Both the position numbers and the translations under genes were made by a program. 64,000 bases of DNA from Streptomyces sp. NBC_01298 (GTDB lineage Bacteria > Actinomycetota > Actinomycetes > Streptomycetales > Streptomycetaceae). How positions within the stretch are numbered: position 1 is the first letter of the stretch; every line of letters begins with the position of its first letter. Shown here piece after piece: positions 10,433-20,109 of the stretch. The notes under the pieces were generated by a model. The model made no database searches. It was not told the DNA's origin and was given only the letters and a program-made list of their open reading frames with translations. The stretch lies in assembly GCF_035978755.1 (NCBI RefSeq), contig NZ_CP108414.1:7192001-7256000 (forward strand). Reading direction: 5' to 3'.

Positions 10433-11173
10433 GTGGCGAACAAAAACATCCCTGACCCCGGTTTCTCCGACGACGACGGCTCGGCCGACCCCCGGCTGGG
10501 CGCGGCCCTGGCCGCCTGGGCCGAGGACAGAGCCAAGGAGCCGGAGGTGCTGGCGGCCCTGAAGGACGCCCGCCTGCTGGTTCCCGTCGTCGCGGTCCTC
10601 GGTGAGGTCGAGACCGACCCCGAGACCGGGCTCAAGCGCGAGAAGACCAGCGACATGGCCGTCCCGACCCTGCGCGCGGGGGACCGGCGGGCCCTGCCCG
10701 CCTTCACCTCCATCGCCTCGCTGGCGCTGTGGGACCCGGCCGCCCGCCCGGTGGCGGTGCCGCTGCACCAGGCGCTGGCCGCCGCCGCGCACGAGAAGGC
10801 CGACACCATCGTGCTGGACCTCTCCGGACCCGTCCCGTACCAGCTCGCGGGCCCCGCGCTGCTCGCGCTCGCCGAGGGCCGCACGGACGCCGGCCCGCTC
10901 GCCGACCCCGCCGTGCGCGAGGCCGTACGGGCCGTCGTGACCGCCGAGCCGGCCGTGCTCGGCGCCCACCTGGGCCCGGGCGGCGCGGACGCCGACGGAA
11001 CCCTGGCGATCGTGCTGGCGGCCGGTCCGCAGGCAGCGGCGGCGGCCCGCCGGGTGGCCGAGGCCCTGGCGGCCGACGAGACCCTGCGCGCACGCCTCGT
11101 AGGCGGACTGGATCTCGCACTGCTCCCGGAAGGGGCCCCGGTCCCGCCGGGCGAGCCGCTCTTCACGCGCTGA
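10433..11173 (+). CDS. SseB-family protein
   Basis: 246 residues from GTG. The N-terminal half (about 20-135) matches the SseB N-terminal domain pattern seen in actinobacteria (LLVPVVAVLGEVETD, KTSDMAVPTLRAGDRRALPAFTS read as MAVPTLRAGDRRALPAFTS, VPLHQAL). The C-terminal half is alanine-rich and less conserved. In Streptomyces this gene commonly sits just upstream of infC, as here. SseB proteins have no defined biochemical role outside type III secretion relatives; I infer nothing further. Confidence 0.78.
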   Translation: MANKNIPDPGFSDDDGSADPRLGAALAAWAEDRAKEPEVLAALKDARLLVPVVAVLGEVETDPETGLKREKTSDMAVPTLRAGDRRALPAFTSIASLALWDPAARPVAVPLHQALAAAAHEKADTIVLDLSGPVPYQLAGPALLALAEGRTDAGPLADPAVREAVRAVVTAEPAVLGAHLGPGGADADGTLAIVLAAGPQAAAAARRVAEALAADETLRARLVGGLDLALLPEGAPVPPGEPLFTR

Positions 11174-11205
11174 GAAGTCCGGAAGTCCGGAAGTCCGGAA
11201 GCCGG

Positions 11206-11244
11206 AAAGGGGCCCCGGCAGCTTGCGGCTGCCGGGGCCCCTTT
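11206..11244. terminator. Bidirectional terminator sseB/DUF1844
   Basis: A 17-bp perfect stem with arms AAAGGGGCCCCGGCAGC and GCTGCCGGGGCCCCTTT lies between convergent genes; each strand ends in a short T run. Three CCGGAAGT repeats precede it at 11178-11203. Confidence 0.85.
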
Positions 11245-11261
11245 CCTTCGGAACTCCGTGA

Positions 11262-11651
11262 CTACGCGTACACGGGACCCGTGAACTTCTCGCCCGGGCC
11301 CTGACCCGGCTCGTCCTGCACCAGCGAGGCCTCGCGGAAGGCCAGTTGGAGGGACTTCAGTCCGTCGCGCAGCGGGGCCGCGTGGAAGGAGCTGATCTCG
11401 GTGGCACTCGCGGTGACCAGGCCGGCGAGGGCGGTGATCAGCTTGCGGGCCTCGTCGAGGTCCTTGTACTCGGAGTCCGGCTTGTCCAGGCCCAGGTTGA
11501 CCGCCGCCGCGCTGAGCAGGTGGACGGCCACCGTGGTGATGACCTCGACGGCCGGCACGTCCGCGATGTCGCGGGTGAGGTCGTCGTAGTCGGGAGCGGC
11601 CGGGGATTCGGGGGATCCGGAGGGGGAACCGGAGGGCGTCGCGTCAGTCAT
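11262..11651 (-). CDS. DUF1844 protein
   Basis: 129 residues from ATG 11651 (an in-frame ATG three codons earlier at 11660 is also possible). An acidic, serine/proline-rich N-terminus precedes a helical domain with the DUF1844 pattern: [64 protein letters not shown] (read in parts). The family is soluble and of unknown function, found beside infC in many actinobacteria, divergent from it as here. No catalytic residues are evident. Confidence 0.8.
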   Translation of the reverse strand: MTDATPSGSPSGSPESPAAPDYDDLTRDIADVPAVEVITTVAVHLLSAAAVNLGLDKPDSEYKDLDEARKLITALAGLVTASATEISSFHAAPLRDGLKSLQLAFREASLVQDEPGQGPGEKFTGPVYA

Positions 11652-11691
11652 GTGCCCCACGATATGCCGTGCGGCGGGCTTGCAACGCGGG

Positions 11692-11700
11692 TGCTAGTAT
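11692..11700 (+). promoter_or_regulatory. Extended -10 promoter candidate for infC operon
   Basis: TGCTAGTAT is an extended -10 element (TG-C-TAGTAT) about 300 bases before infC, in the right place for the long leader. No consensus -35 is 17-18 bp upstream, which an extended -10 can tolerate. Transcription start is inferred. Confidence 0.4.
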
Positions 11701-11999
11701 GTACTTCGACCGGCCGGACACTTATGTGCCCGGCCCACAAGTGGAGGCTCCGATTCTCCCACCCAGCCGCCCTCACGGGAGGCGGGTCACCGGTCAGGTG
11801 GTATCCATCGTTCCGTACGGACGATGGAAAGCTGCCCGATTTTGCGCCCCGCGGTTCGCACGCGACGGTGCTCCGGTTGTATTGGAGCCCTCGTCTGTGC
11901 CCGGCGGGGCTTTTTGCTTTGTCCCGCCGCGGTCGGTCTGACGGAAAAACGTCAGCGGCTGTCCTCCAGGCAGCCGTGTGGTGCTACCGAGGAGGATCC
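11701..11999 (+). promoter_or_regulatory. infC operon leader RNA with attenuator-like hairpin
   Basis: The 300-base untranslated leader contains a hairpin CCATCG/CGATGG at 11805-11827 (with an inner TCCG/CGGA pairing), then a terminator-like element at 11886-11915: AGCCC pairs with GGGGCT and is followed by TTTTT, a rare T run in this genome. The leader then continues for about 85 bases to the infC ribosome site. Autogenous control by IF3 or L20 through transcription attenuation is the obvious hypothesis, as in other bacteria where L20 or IF3 regulates this operon. No Rfam match was tested. Confidence 0.55.
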
Positions 12000-12764
12000 A
12001 TCAGCACCGAGCCCCGCATCAACGACCGGATTCGCGTTCCCGAGGTACGACTCGTCGGCCCGAGTGGCGAGCAGGTCGGCATCGTGCCGCTTGCCAAGGC
12101 GCTCGAGCTCGCGCAGGAGTACGACCTCGACCTGGTCGAGGTCGCGGCGTCCGCACGCCCGCCGGTCTGCAAGCTCATGGACTACGGCAAGTTCAAGTAC
12201 GAGTCGGCCATGAAGGCCCGTGAGGCGCGCAAGAATCAGGCGCACACGGTCATCAAGGAAATGAAGCTCCGGCCGAAGATCGACCCGCACGACTATGACA
12301 CCAAGAAGGGTCACGTCGTTCGGTTCCTCAAGCAGGGCGACAAGGTCAAGATCACGATCATGTTCCGTGGTCGCGAGCAGTCCAGGCCGGAACTCGGCTA
12401 CCGACTGCTGCAGCGTCTGGCTTCGGACGTCGAGGACCTCGGGTTCATCGAGTCGAACCCGAAGCAGGACGGCCGAAACATGATCATGGTTCTCGGTCCG
12501 CACAAGAAGAAGACCGAGGCGATGGCCGAAGCCCGCGAGGCGCAGGCCGCCCGCAAGGCAGAGCGCCAGGGTGTCGCGCACGGCGACGAGAGTGGTGACG
12601 AGGCCCTGGCCGCCGACGCCGCGCTCGAGGCCGAGAACGCCGCACTCGAAGCCGAGGACGTGGACGCCGAGGACGCTTCCGACGAAGCGGCCGAGGCTGA
12701 CGACGCGGCCGAGGCCGGCACCGACGAGGCAGCCGCCTCGGACGAGGCCTCTGCCCAGGCCTGA
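12000..12764 (+). CDS. infC: Translation initiation factor IF-3
   Basis: About 254 residues if translation begins at ATC 12000, which follows GAGGAGGAT by the ideal spacing and gives the standard N-terminus [15 protein letters not shown] at 11976 would add eight residues (WCYRGGS) that are not needed by the fold and places the ribosome site inside the gene. IF3 N domain about 5-75, C domain about 85-170 ([37 protein letters not shown]); then an acidic Ala/Glu/Asp-rich tail of about 65 residues beyond normal IF3 length. infC genes elsewhere use AUU or AUC starts that IF3 itself discriminates against, giving autoregulation; that mechanism fits here. Confidence 0.93.
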   Translation: MSTEPRINDRIRVPEVRLVGPSGEQVGIVPLAKALELAQEYDLDLVEVAASARPPVCKLMDYGKFKYESAMKAREARKNQAHTVIKEMKLRPKIDPHDYDTKKGHVVRFLKQGDKVKITIMFRGREQSRPELGYRLLQRLASDVEDLGFIESNPKQDGRNMIMVLGPHKKKTEAMAEAREAQAARKAERQGVAHGDESGDEALAADAALEAENAALEAEDVDAEDASDEAAEADDAAEAGTDEAAASDEASAQA

Positions 12765-12868
12765 TTCCGAGGCAGCCCGTCTCGGATCACCGATACAACA
12801 TGACGCTCCCGTGAGCCGGCCCCCACCAGGGCCGGTGGGGGCGCCACCGACGAGGAGATAACGGCGCC

Positions 12869-13063
12869 ATGCCGAAGAACAAGACGCACTCCGGGACCAA
12901 GAAGCGCTTCAAGATCACCGGCTCCGGCAAGGTGCTCCGCGAGCGCGCCGGCAAGCGCCACCTGCTCGAGCACAAGTCGTCCCGTGTCACCCGCCGCCTG
13001 ACCGGCACCGCGGAGATGGCCCCCGGCGACGCCAAGAAGATCAAGAAGCTTCTCGGCAAGTGA
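12869..13063 (+). CDS. rpmI: 50S ribosomal protein bL35
   Basis: 64 residues with the full bL35 pattern: [38 protein letters not shown] and [15 protein letters not shown] lies upstream of the ATG. The 104-bp gap after infC contains a stem CCCCCACC/GGTGGGGG at 12820-12841, which may modulate relative expression. Second gene of the infC-rpmI-rplT operon. Confidence 0.97.
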   Translation: MPKNKTHSGTKKRFKITGSGKVLRERAGKRHLLEHKSSRVTRRLTGTAEMAPGDAKKIKKLLGK

Positions 13064-13166
13064 CGTCCTCCGCTCCCCTTCCGGGAGCGGGAGCACGTCA
13101 AGACCGGGACCCCATCGAATTCGGGCCGTGTGAACACTTCCACGGCCCCGCTACAAGGAGTACACA

Positions 13167-13553
13167 GTGGCACGCGTCAAGCGGGCAGTAAACGCGCACA
13201 AGAAGCGTCGGGCAATCCTCGAGGCGGCGAAGGGTTACCGCGGTCAGCGTTCGCGCCTGTACCGCAAGGCCAAGGAGCAGGTCACCCACTCCCTGGTCTA
13301 CAACTTCAACGACCGCAAGAAGCGCAAGGGCGACTTCCGTCGCCTCTGGATCCAGCGCATCAACGCGGCTGCCCGCCAGAACGGCATGACGTACAACCGC
13401 CTCATCCAGGGTCTGAACGCCGCCAACATCGAGGTGGACCGCAAGATCCTCGCCGAGCTGGCCGTCAACGACGCCAACGCGTTCGCCGCGCTGGTCGAGG
13501 TCGCGCAGAAGGCCCTCCCGGCCGACGTCAACGCCCCGAAGGTCGCTGCCTAA
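13167..13553 (+). CDS. rplT: 50S ribosomal protein bL20
   Basis: 128 residues from GTG with AAGGAG upstream. Typical bL20: [74 protein letters not shown]. Binds 23S rRNA early in large-subunit assembly and in other bacteria represses its own operon through leader RNA. Last of the infC-rpmI-rplT set; a terminator follows. Confidence 0.97.
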   Translation: MARVKRAVNAHKKRRAILEAAKGYRGQRSRLYRKAKEQVTHSLVYNFNDRKKRKGDFRRLWIQRINAAARQNGMTYNRLIQGLNAANIEVDRKILAELAVNDANAFAALVEVAQKALPADVNAPKVAA

Positions 13554-13584
13554 GCAGCACGCCCTCAAGGCCGCAGTAACTTGC

Positions 13585-13617
13585 CCGGACCCGCAGGCCT
13601 CGCGCCTGCGGGTCCGG
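13585..13617 (+). terminator. Terminator after rplT
   Basis: Arms CCGGACCCGCAGGC and GCCTGCGGGTCCGG pair perfectly with a five-base loop. No T-tract. Confidence 0.8.
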
Positions 13618-13621
13618 TGCG

Positions 13622-13665
13622 TTGACCCACCCTTTCCGTTGACCCACCAGTTGCGTCGACCCACC
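13622..13665 (+). repeat. Three TTGACCCACC repeats, 17-bp period
   Basis: TTGACCCACC at 13622 and 13639 and TCGACCCACC at 13656 are spaced exactly 17 bp between the rplT terminator and the methyltransferase start. The TTGACC cores also resemble -35 hexamers, so the run may be a promoter duplication. Confidence 0.6.
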
Positions 13666-13704
13666 AGTGCCACCCGCTGTACGTACGGAAGCGAGCCGAC
13701 CGCC

Positions 13705-14565
<861 letters not shown>

Positions 14566-14621
14566 TAATGTGGCGGCCCGGGGGGCCCACTGTGGTACTC
14601 GGAGATGTGGGGTACGGGGAC

Positions 14622-15896
14622 ATGACCGTCGGTACGAACAGCTCGCCAGGCGCCGCCAAGGCGGCCGGCGCACCGGTCCTGGCGACCGTGTCCCAGCTGG
14701 CCGCGCCCGCCGCCCGGGTGCCCGTACAGCAGCCCCAGGGAGCCCCCGCCGCGCCCCCGCGGGCCGCCCGGCCGGCGCCCGCGCCGTCGAGCCAGGGCGG
14801 GGACACGGACGGGCTCGGTGAGTACGCCGCGCTCGGGATCGATCCCGACGACCTGCCCGACGGGCTCGTGATCGCCGACGCCACCGGCCGGGTCATCTGC
14901 TTCAACTCCGCCGCCGCCCGGATCACCGCCCTCGTGGCGGACGAGGCCCTGGGACACGGGATCGAGCGCGCCCTCCCGCTGGAGGACCTCGAAGGCCGCC
15001 GCTGGTGGGCGCTGACCGACCCCTACGGAGGCCTCGTCACCCGGCGCGGACAGCCCGAGCGGAACCTGCTGCTGCCCGGCGGCCGTGAGGTCCTCGTCTC
15101 CGCCCGGTACGTGCGCACCCACCCCAAGGGCCCGGTGCGCCGGCTGGTGGTCACCCTGCGCGGCACCGAGGCCCGGCGGCGCACCGAGCGCAGCCACGCC
15201 GAGCTGATCGCCACCGTCGCGCACGAGCTGCGCTCCCCGCTCACCTCCGTGAAGGGGTTCACGGCGACGCTGCTCGCCAAGTGGGAGCGGTTCACCGACG
15301 ACCAGAAGCGCTTGATGCTGGAGACCGTGGACGCCGACGCGAACCGCGTCACCCGGCTCATCACCGAGCTCCTGGACATCTCCCGCATCGACTCGGGCCG
15401 CCTCGAGGTGCGCCGCCAGCCGGTGGACATCTCCACCGCCGTGGGACGCCACGTCCAGGCGCTCACCGCGAACGGACAGGCCCCGGAGCGGTTCCTCGTC
15501 AGTGTGAGCCGACCGCTGCCCGACCTGTGGGCGGACCCGGACAAGATCGACCAGATCCTCGGCAACCTGCTCGAAAATGCGGTGCGCCACGGCGAGGGAA
15601 CCGTCACCATCGACGTGACGCCGACCAGCTTCGCGAACGCCGCGGGGAAGACCGAGAAGGGAACCGCCGTCACCGTGACCGACGAGGGCCCCGGAATCCC
15701 CGAAGAGTCGATGAAACGCGTCTTCACCCGTTTCTGGCGGGGCAGCAAGCGCGGCGGCACCGGCCTGGGCCTGTACATCGTCAAGGGCATCGTGGAAGCC
15801 CACGGCGGCACCATCACGGTCGGCCGCGGACCCGGCGGCGGCGCCGAGTTCCGATTTATCCTGCCCGTCGGCGCCCCGGCATACCTCACGCAGTAG
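14622..15896 (+). CDS. PAS-domain sensor histidine kinase
   Basis: 424 residues from ATG 14622, with GGGGA upstream; the frame is open to 14499. An alanine/proline-rich N-terminal stretch (about 1-65) precedes a PAS domain (LPDGLVIADATGRVICFNSAA), HisKA with VAHELRSPLTSVKGF (phospho-acceptor His about 201), and a HATPase: N box LGNLLENAVRHGEG, G1 DEGPGIPEE, G2 GGTGLGLYIVKGI. No transmembrane helix is visible, so it is a cytoplasmic sensor. No response regulator lies beside it; its partner is elsewhere (orphan kinase). It sits between the methylase and pheS in conserved order. Confidence 0.88.
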   Translation: MTVGTNSSPGAAKAAGAPVLATVSQLAAPAARVPVQQPQGAPAAPPRAARPAPAPSSQGGDTDGLGEYAALGIDPDDLPDGLVIADATGRVICFNSAAARITALVADEALGHGIERALPLEDLEGRRWWALTDPYGGLVTRRGQPERNLLLPGGREVLVSARYVRTHPKGPVRRLVVTLRGTEARRRTERSHAELIATVAHELRSPLTSVKGFTATLLAKWERFTDDQKRLMLETVDADANRVTRLITELLDISRIDSGRLEVRRQPVDISTAVGRHVQALTANGQAPERFLVSVSRPLPDLWADPDKIDQILGNLLENAVRHGEGTVTIDVTPTSFANAAGKTEKGTAVTVTDEGPGIPEESMKRVFTRFWRGSKRGGTGLGLYIVKGIVEAHGGTITVGRGPGGGAEFRFILPVGAPAYLTQ

Positions 15897-16047
15897 CCCT
15901 GCGGAGCGTCTCGCCGGGCGGCCCACGGGCCCCTTCACCCCCAGCGACCTTTAGACTCGACCTTTGGCACCTTTGTGTCCTAGTGCCGAGCGCGTCCTGC
16001 GCGTCGCGCGGGGGACCACCAGCCAGCCATCGGAAGTACGGGAAGAG

Positions 16048-17175
16048 ATGTCGGCACCGAACAAGTCGTACGACCCTGTTGAGGTCGAGGCACTGAAACC
16101 GGATGAGATCGAGCGCATGCGGGACGAGGCGCTCGCCGCCTTCGCCGCCGCCGGCGACCTCGACGAGCTTCGCGAGGCGAAGACCGCGCACATGGGCGAC
16201 CGCTCGCCCCTGGCGCTCGCCAACCGCGAGATCGGCGCGCTGCCCCCGCAGGCCAAGGCCACCGCGGGCAAGCTCGTGGGCCAGGCCCGCGGCGCCGTGA
16301 ACAAGGCGTTCGGGGCCCGCACCGTCGCGCTCGAAGCCGAGCGCGACGAGCGGGTGCTGGTCGAGGAGGCGGTGGACGTCACGCTGCCCTACGACCGTGT
16401 GCCCGCCGGCGCCCGGCACCCCCTGACCACGCTGATGGACCGCATCGCGGACATCTTCGTGGCCATGGGGTACGAGGTCGCGGAGGGCCCCGAGGTCGAG
16501 GCGGAGTGGTTCAACTTCGACGCCCTCAACTTCACGCCCGACCACCCCGCGCGCCAGATGCAGGACACCTTCTTCGTCCGGGGGCCGGAAGGCACCGAGG
16601 GCGACGAGTCCGGCGTCGTGCTGCGCACCCACACCTCCCCGGTGCAGGCGCGCTCGCTGCTGGAGCGCAAGCCCCCCGTCTACATCGTGTGCCCGGGGCG
16701 GGTGTACCGCACCGACGAGCTCGACGCGACGCACACCCCGGTCTTCCACCAGGTCGAGCTGCTCGCCGTGGACGAGGGCCTGACCATGGCGGACCTCAAG
16801 GGCACCATGGACCACATGGTCCAGGAGCTGTTCGGCGAGGGCACCACCACGCGCCTGCGCCCGCACTTCTTCCCCTTCACCGAGCCGTCCGCCGAGATGG
16901 ACATGCAGTGCTACGTGTGCCGCGGCGAATCGGTGGGCAACCCCGACCGCCCGTGCCGCACCTGCTCCAGCGAGGGCTGGATCGAGCTCGGCGGCTGCGG
17001 CATGGTCAACCCGAAGGTGCTCACCGCCTGCGGCGTGGACCCGGAGAAGTACAGCGGGTTCGCCTTCGGCTTCGGCATCGAGCGGATGCTGATGTTCCGC
17101 CACAACGTAGAAGACATGCGAGACATGGTCGAGGGTGACGTTCGTTTCACCCGGCCGTTCGGGAGTGAGATCTGA
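16048..17175 (+). CDS. pheS: Phenylalanyl-tRNA synthetase alpha subunit
   Basis: 375 residues from ATG 16048 (GGAAGAG upstream). N-terminal coiled coil (about 20-95), then class II catalytic core: [35 protein letters not shown] (in parts [19 protein letters not shown]), motif 2 region [19 protein letters not shown], and motif 3 [23 protein letters not shown]...CRTC pair between motifs is a small zinc-like knuckle present in some PheS. Overlaps pheT by one base (TGATG), so the subunits are translationally coupled. Charges tRNA-Phe as an alpha2beta2 enzyme. Confidence 0.96.
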   Translation: MSAPNKSYDPVEVEALKPDEIERMRDEALAAFAAAGDLDELREAKTAHMGDRSPLALANREIGALPPQAKATAGKLVGQARGAVNKAFGARTVALEAERDERVLVEEAVDVTLPYDRVPAGARHPLTTLMDRIADIFVAMGYEVAEGPEVEAEWFNFDALNFTPDHPARQMQDTFFVRGPEGTEGDESGVVLRTHTSPVQARSLLERKPPVYIVCPGRVYRTDELDATHTPVFHQVELLAVDEGLTMADLKGTMDHMVQELFGEGTTTRLRPHFFPFTEPSAEMDMQCYVCRGESVGNPDRPCRTCSSEGWIELGGCGMVNPKVLTACGVDPEKYSGFAFGFGIERMLMFRHNVEDMRDMVEGDVRFTRPFGSEI

Positions 17176-19703
17176 TGCGCGTCCCGCTTTCTTGGCTGCG
17201 GGAGTACGTCGACCTCCCCGCGGGTGAAACCGGTCGCGACGTGGCCCACAAGCTCGTCGACGCCGGCCTCGAGGTCGAAACCGTCGAGCAGCTCGGCGGC
17301 GGGCTCAAGGGCCCGCTCGTCGTCGGCCAGGTCCTGACCATCGAGGAGCTCGAAGGCTTCCGCAAGCCGATCCGCTTCTGCACGGTCGACGTCGGCGCCG
17401 CAAACGGCACCGGCCTGCCGCAGGAGATCGTCTGCGGCGCCCGGAACTTCTCCGTCGGCGACAAGGTCGTCGTGGTGCTGCCCGGCGCGGTGCTGCCCGG
17501 CGACTTCGCGATCGCCGCGCGCGAGACGTACGGCCGCACCTCGCACGGCATGATCTGCTCCGGCGACGAGCTGGGCATGGGCGACGACGGCACGCACGGC
17601 ATCATCGTGCTGCCGCACGAGCACGAGGTCGGCTCCGACGCGATCAAGCTCCTGGAGCTGGTCGACGAGGTCCTCGACATCGACATCACCCCGGACCGCG
17701 GCTACTGCATGTCGATGCGCGGTGTGGCCCGCGAGGCCGCCACCGCGTACGGTCTGCCGCTGCGCGACCCGGCGCTGCTCGACGTGCCCCAGCCGAACTC
17801 GTACGGCTACGCCGTCAAGATCGACGACCCGCAGGGCTGCGACCGCTTCACCGCGCGCACGGTGACCGGCCTCGACCCCGAGGCGCGCTCCCCGATCTGG
17901 CTCACGCGCCGCCTCCAGAAGGCGGGCATGCGCCCGATCTCGCTCGCCGTGGACATCACCAACTACGTGATGCTCGAGCTCGGCCAGCCGCTGCACGCCT
18001 ACGACCGCTCGCGGATCGACGGCGCCATCGGCGTCCGCCGGGCCGAGCAGGGCGAGAAGTTCACCACCCTGGACGGGGTCAAGCGCACGCTCGACTCCGA
18101 GGACCTGGTGATCACCGACAACAGCGGCCCGATCGGGCTCGCCGGTGTCATGGGCGGAGCCAACACCGAGATCGCCGACTCCGTGACCGACCCCGAGACC
18201 GGCCAGGTCACGGGCACCACGGACGTCGTCGTCGAGGCCGCGCACTTCGACTCCGTGTCGATCTCGCGCACCGCCCGCCGGCTCAAGCTGTCCTCCGAGG
18301 CGTCCAAGCGCTTCGAGCGCGGCGTGGACCCGCAGGCCGCCGCCGCCGCCGCGCAGCGCACCGTCGACCTGCTCGTGCTGCTCGCGGGCGGCACCGCCGA
18401 GGCCGGCGTCACCGAACTCACCGCCCCGGGCGCCCCGCGCACCATCGCAATGAGCGCGGACCACCCCGACAAGGTCGCGGGCATGGACTACGGACGGGAG
18501 ACCGTCGTACGCCGCCTGCAGGAGGTCGGCTGCGACGTCTACGGCCAGGACGAGCTCGTCGTCACCACGCCCTCGTGGCGGCCCGACCTCGCCGAGCCCA
18601 ACGACCTCGCCGAGGAGGTCATCCGGCTGGAGGGCTACGGGAACCTTCCCTCCACCCTCCCGCAGGTGCCCTCCGGCCGCGGTCTGACCGCCCGGCAGCA
18701 GCTGCACCGCCGGGTCGGCCGCGCGCTGGCCGGCGCGGGCTACGTCGAGGCGCTCAGCTACCCCTTCATCGGGGAGGGCGTCTTCGACCAGCTCCAGCTG
18801 TCCGCGCACGACGCCTCCCGCCAGGTCGTCAAGCTGGTCAACCCGATCTCCGACGAGGAGCCGGCGCTGCGCACCACGCTGCTGCCGGGTCTGCTCGGCG
18901 CGCTGCGCCGCAACGACAGCCGGGGCAGCCACGACCTCGCGCTCTTCGAGACCGGCTCGGTCTTCCGGGCCGCCGCTCAGCCGGGCGTCGCCGTACGCCT
19001 CGGCGTCGACCGGCGTCCCACCGACGAGGAGATCGCCACCCTGAACGCGGCCCTGCCCGCGCAGCCGCGCTACGCCGCGGTCGTGCTGGCCGGGGCCCGC
19101 GAGCAGGCCGGCTGGTGGGGCAAGGGCCGTCCGGCCGACTGGGCCGACGCGGTCCAGGCGGCGCGCTCGCTGGCCGTCGAGGCCGGTGCGGAGCTCGTCG
19201 TGCGCCAGGGCCAGTACGGCCCCTGGCACCCGGGCCGCTGCGCCGAGCTGCTCGTCACCCTGGACGGGGTGGAGACGGTCATCGGCCACGCCGGTGAGCT
19301 GCACCCGCGCGTGGTCAAGGCGATGGGCCTGCCGGCCCGCACCAGCGCCATGGAGCTCGACCTGGACCGCCTCGCGGCGGCCGGCGGCGAGGCCCTCCAG
19401 GCGCCCCGGATCTCCTCCTTCCCGGTGGCGACCCAGGACGTCGCGCTGATCGTGGACGCGTCCGTGCCGGCTTCGGCCGTCGAGGACGCGCTGCACAAGG
19501 GCGCGGGCGAACTCCTCGAATCGCTGCGGCTGTTCGACGTGTTCGAGGGTGAGCAGGTCGGCGAGGGCAAGAAGTCCCTCGCGTACGCGCTGCGCTTCCG
19601 CGCGGCCGACCGCACGCTGACCGCCGAGGAGTCCACGGCGGCCCGCGACGCGGCGGTCGCCCTCGCGGGCGAGCGCACGGGGGCGGTACTGCGCGGCGCA
19701 TAG
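17175..19703 (+). CDS. pheT: Phenylalanyl-tRNA synthetase beta subunit
   Basis: 842 residues, standard length. N-terminal [17 protein letters not shown]; tRNA-binding domain about 40-155 ([18 protein letters not shown]-like [20 protein letters not shown] in parts); B3/B4 editing domain with [18 protein letters not shown]5 domain; catalytic-like core [20 protein letters not shown]-terminal FDX-ACB anticodon domain ([17 protein letters not shown]...[19 protein letters not shown]). Start overlaps the pheS stop. A strong terminator follows at 19723. Confidence 0.96.
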   Translation: MRVPLSWLREYVDLPAGETGRDVAHKLVDAGLEVETVEQLGGGLKGPLVVGQVLTIEELEGFRKPIRFCTVDVGAANGTGLPQEIVCGARNFSVGDKVVVVLPGAVLPGDFAIAARETYGRTSHGMICSGDELGMGDDGTHGIIVLPHEHEVGSDAIKLLELVDEVLDIDITPDRGYCMSMRGVAREAATAYGLPLRDPALLDVPQPNSYGYAVKIDDPQGCDRFTARTVTGLDPEARSPIWLTRRLQKAGMRPISLAVDITNYVMLELGQPLHAYDRSRIDGAIGVRRAEQGEKFTTLDGVKRTLDSEDLVITDNSGPIGLAGVMGGANTEIADSVTDPETGQVTGTTDVVVEAAHFDSVSISRTARRLKLSSEASKRFERGVDPQAAAAAAQRTVDLLVLLAGGTAEAGVTELTAPGAPRTIAMSADHPDKVAGMDYGRETVVRRLQEVGCDVYGQDELVVTTPSWRPDLAEPNDLAEEVIRLEGYGNLPSTLPQVPSGRGLTARQQLHRRVGRALAGAGYVEALSYPFIGEGVFDQLQLSAHDASRQVVKLVNPISDEEPALRTTLLPGLLGALRRNDSRGSHDLALFETGSVFRAAAQPGVAVRLGVDRRPTDEEIATLNAALPAQPRYAAVVLAGAREQAGWWGKGRPADWADAVQAARSLAVEAGAELVVRQGQYGPWHPGRCAELLVTLDGVETVIGHAGELHPRVVKAMGLPARTSAMELDLDRLAAAGGEALQAPRISSFPVATQDVALIVDASVPASAVEDALHKGAGELLESLRLFDVFEGEQVGEGKKSLAYALRFRAADRTLTAEESTAARDAAVALAGERTGAVLRGA

Positions 19704-19722
19704 CCGCTGCCGCTGTGTCGTC

Positions 19723-19762
19723 GAGGGGGTGCATCCCGGATCCGTCCGGGGTGCACCCCCTC
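19723..19762 (+). terminator. Terminator after pheT
   Basis: Arms GAGGGGGTGCATCCCGGA and TCCGGGGTGCACCCCCTC form an 18-bp stem with one G-T pair and a TCCG loop. Confidence 0.85.
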
Positions 19763-19838
19763 AACCGTTCCCCGGGCTGCGCGGGGCGGCGGGCCGGCCC
19801 TGCGGGGAGGTCCCCTACCCACCCTTCGCCCGTTCCCC

Positions 19839-19969
19839 GGGGCTGCGCCCCGGGCCCGCTTGGGGCTGCGCCCCGGGCCCGCTTGGGGCTGCGCCCCGGG
19901 CCCGCTTGGGGCTGCGCCCCGGGCCCGCTTGGGGCTGCGCCCCGGGCCCGCTTGGGGCTGCGCCCCGGG
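19839..19969. repeat. Six-copy 23-bp palindromic repeat array
   Basis: Six copies, five exact steps of 23 bp, starting at 19839, 19862, 19885, 19908, 19931 and 19954; each begins GGGGCTGCGCCCCGGG, itself a GGGGC-TGC-GCCCC hairpin, and the copies are joined by CCCGCTT. The sixth copy decays into a different 3' end. The unit resembles GC-rich hairpin repeats scattered through Streptomyces intergenic DNA, but here in tandem. It fills most of the gap between pheT and the ABC-F gene. Confidence 0.9.
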
Positions 19970-20012
19970 TCCCCTCCGGGGGAAAGGGCGTGCGGGGCGT
20001 GGGGGCTCTCCG

Positions 20013-20109
20013 TTAGTTTGGTCGGCATGTCTGCGCCCCGAGTTTCCTAGCTCAAGGACCCACTCCCACGTCACCCGTGTGTCCTTCCGCTGTCTCGGAG
20101 CGTTATCCC
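20013..20109 (+). promoter_or_regulatory. Possible attenuator leader of ABC-F gene
   Basis: A -10-like TTAGTT (20013-20018) lies just before a short ORF (20027-20050). A stem AAGGAC-C-CAC with GTG-T-GTCCTT follows at 20054-20086, and GGAG stands 11 bases before the ABC-F ATG. This is the arrangement of ribosome-stalling leaders that control ABC-F resistance genes; the similarity is by layout only. Confidence 0.35.
20027..20050 (+). CDS. Candidate leader peptide of ABC-F gene (7 aa)
   Basis: ATG then six codons and TAG give MSAPRVS. The ATG is about 9 bases after a -10-like TTAGTT, so it could be leaderless. Too short to judge by coding bias; its only support is its place before a hairpin and an ABC-F gene. 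Confidence 0.25.
   Translation: MSAPRVS

Noticed and set aside
11976..11978. GTG as infC start.
   Set aside because: Would place the strong GAGGAGGAT inside the gene and add WCYRGGS before the conserved [11 protein letters not shown] 12000 fits better, though not proven.
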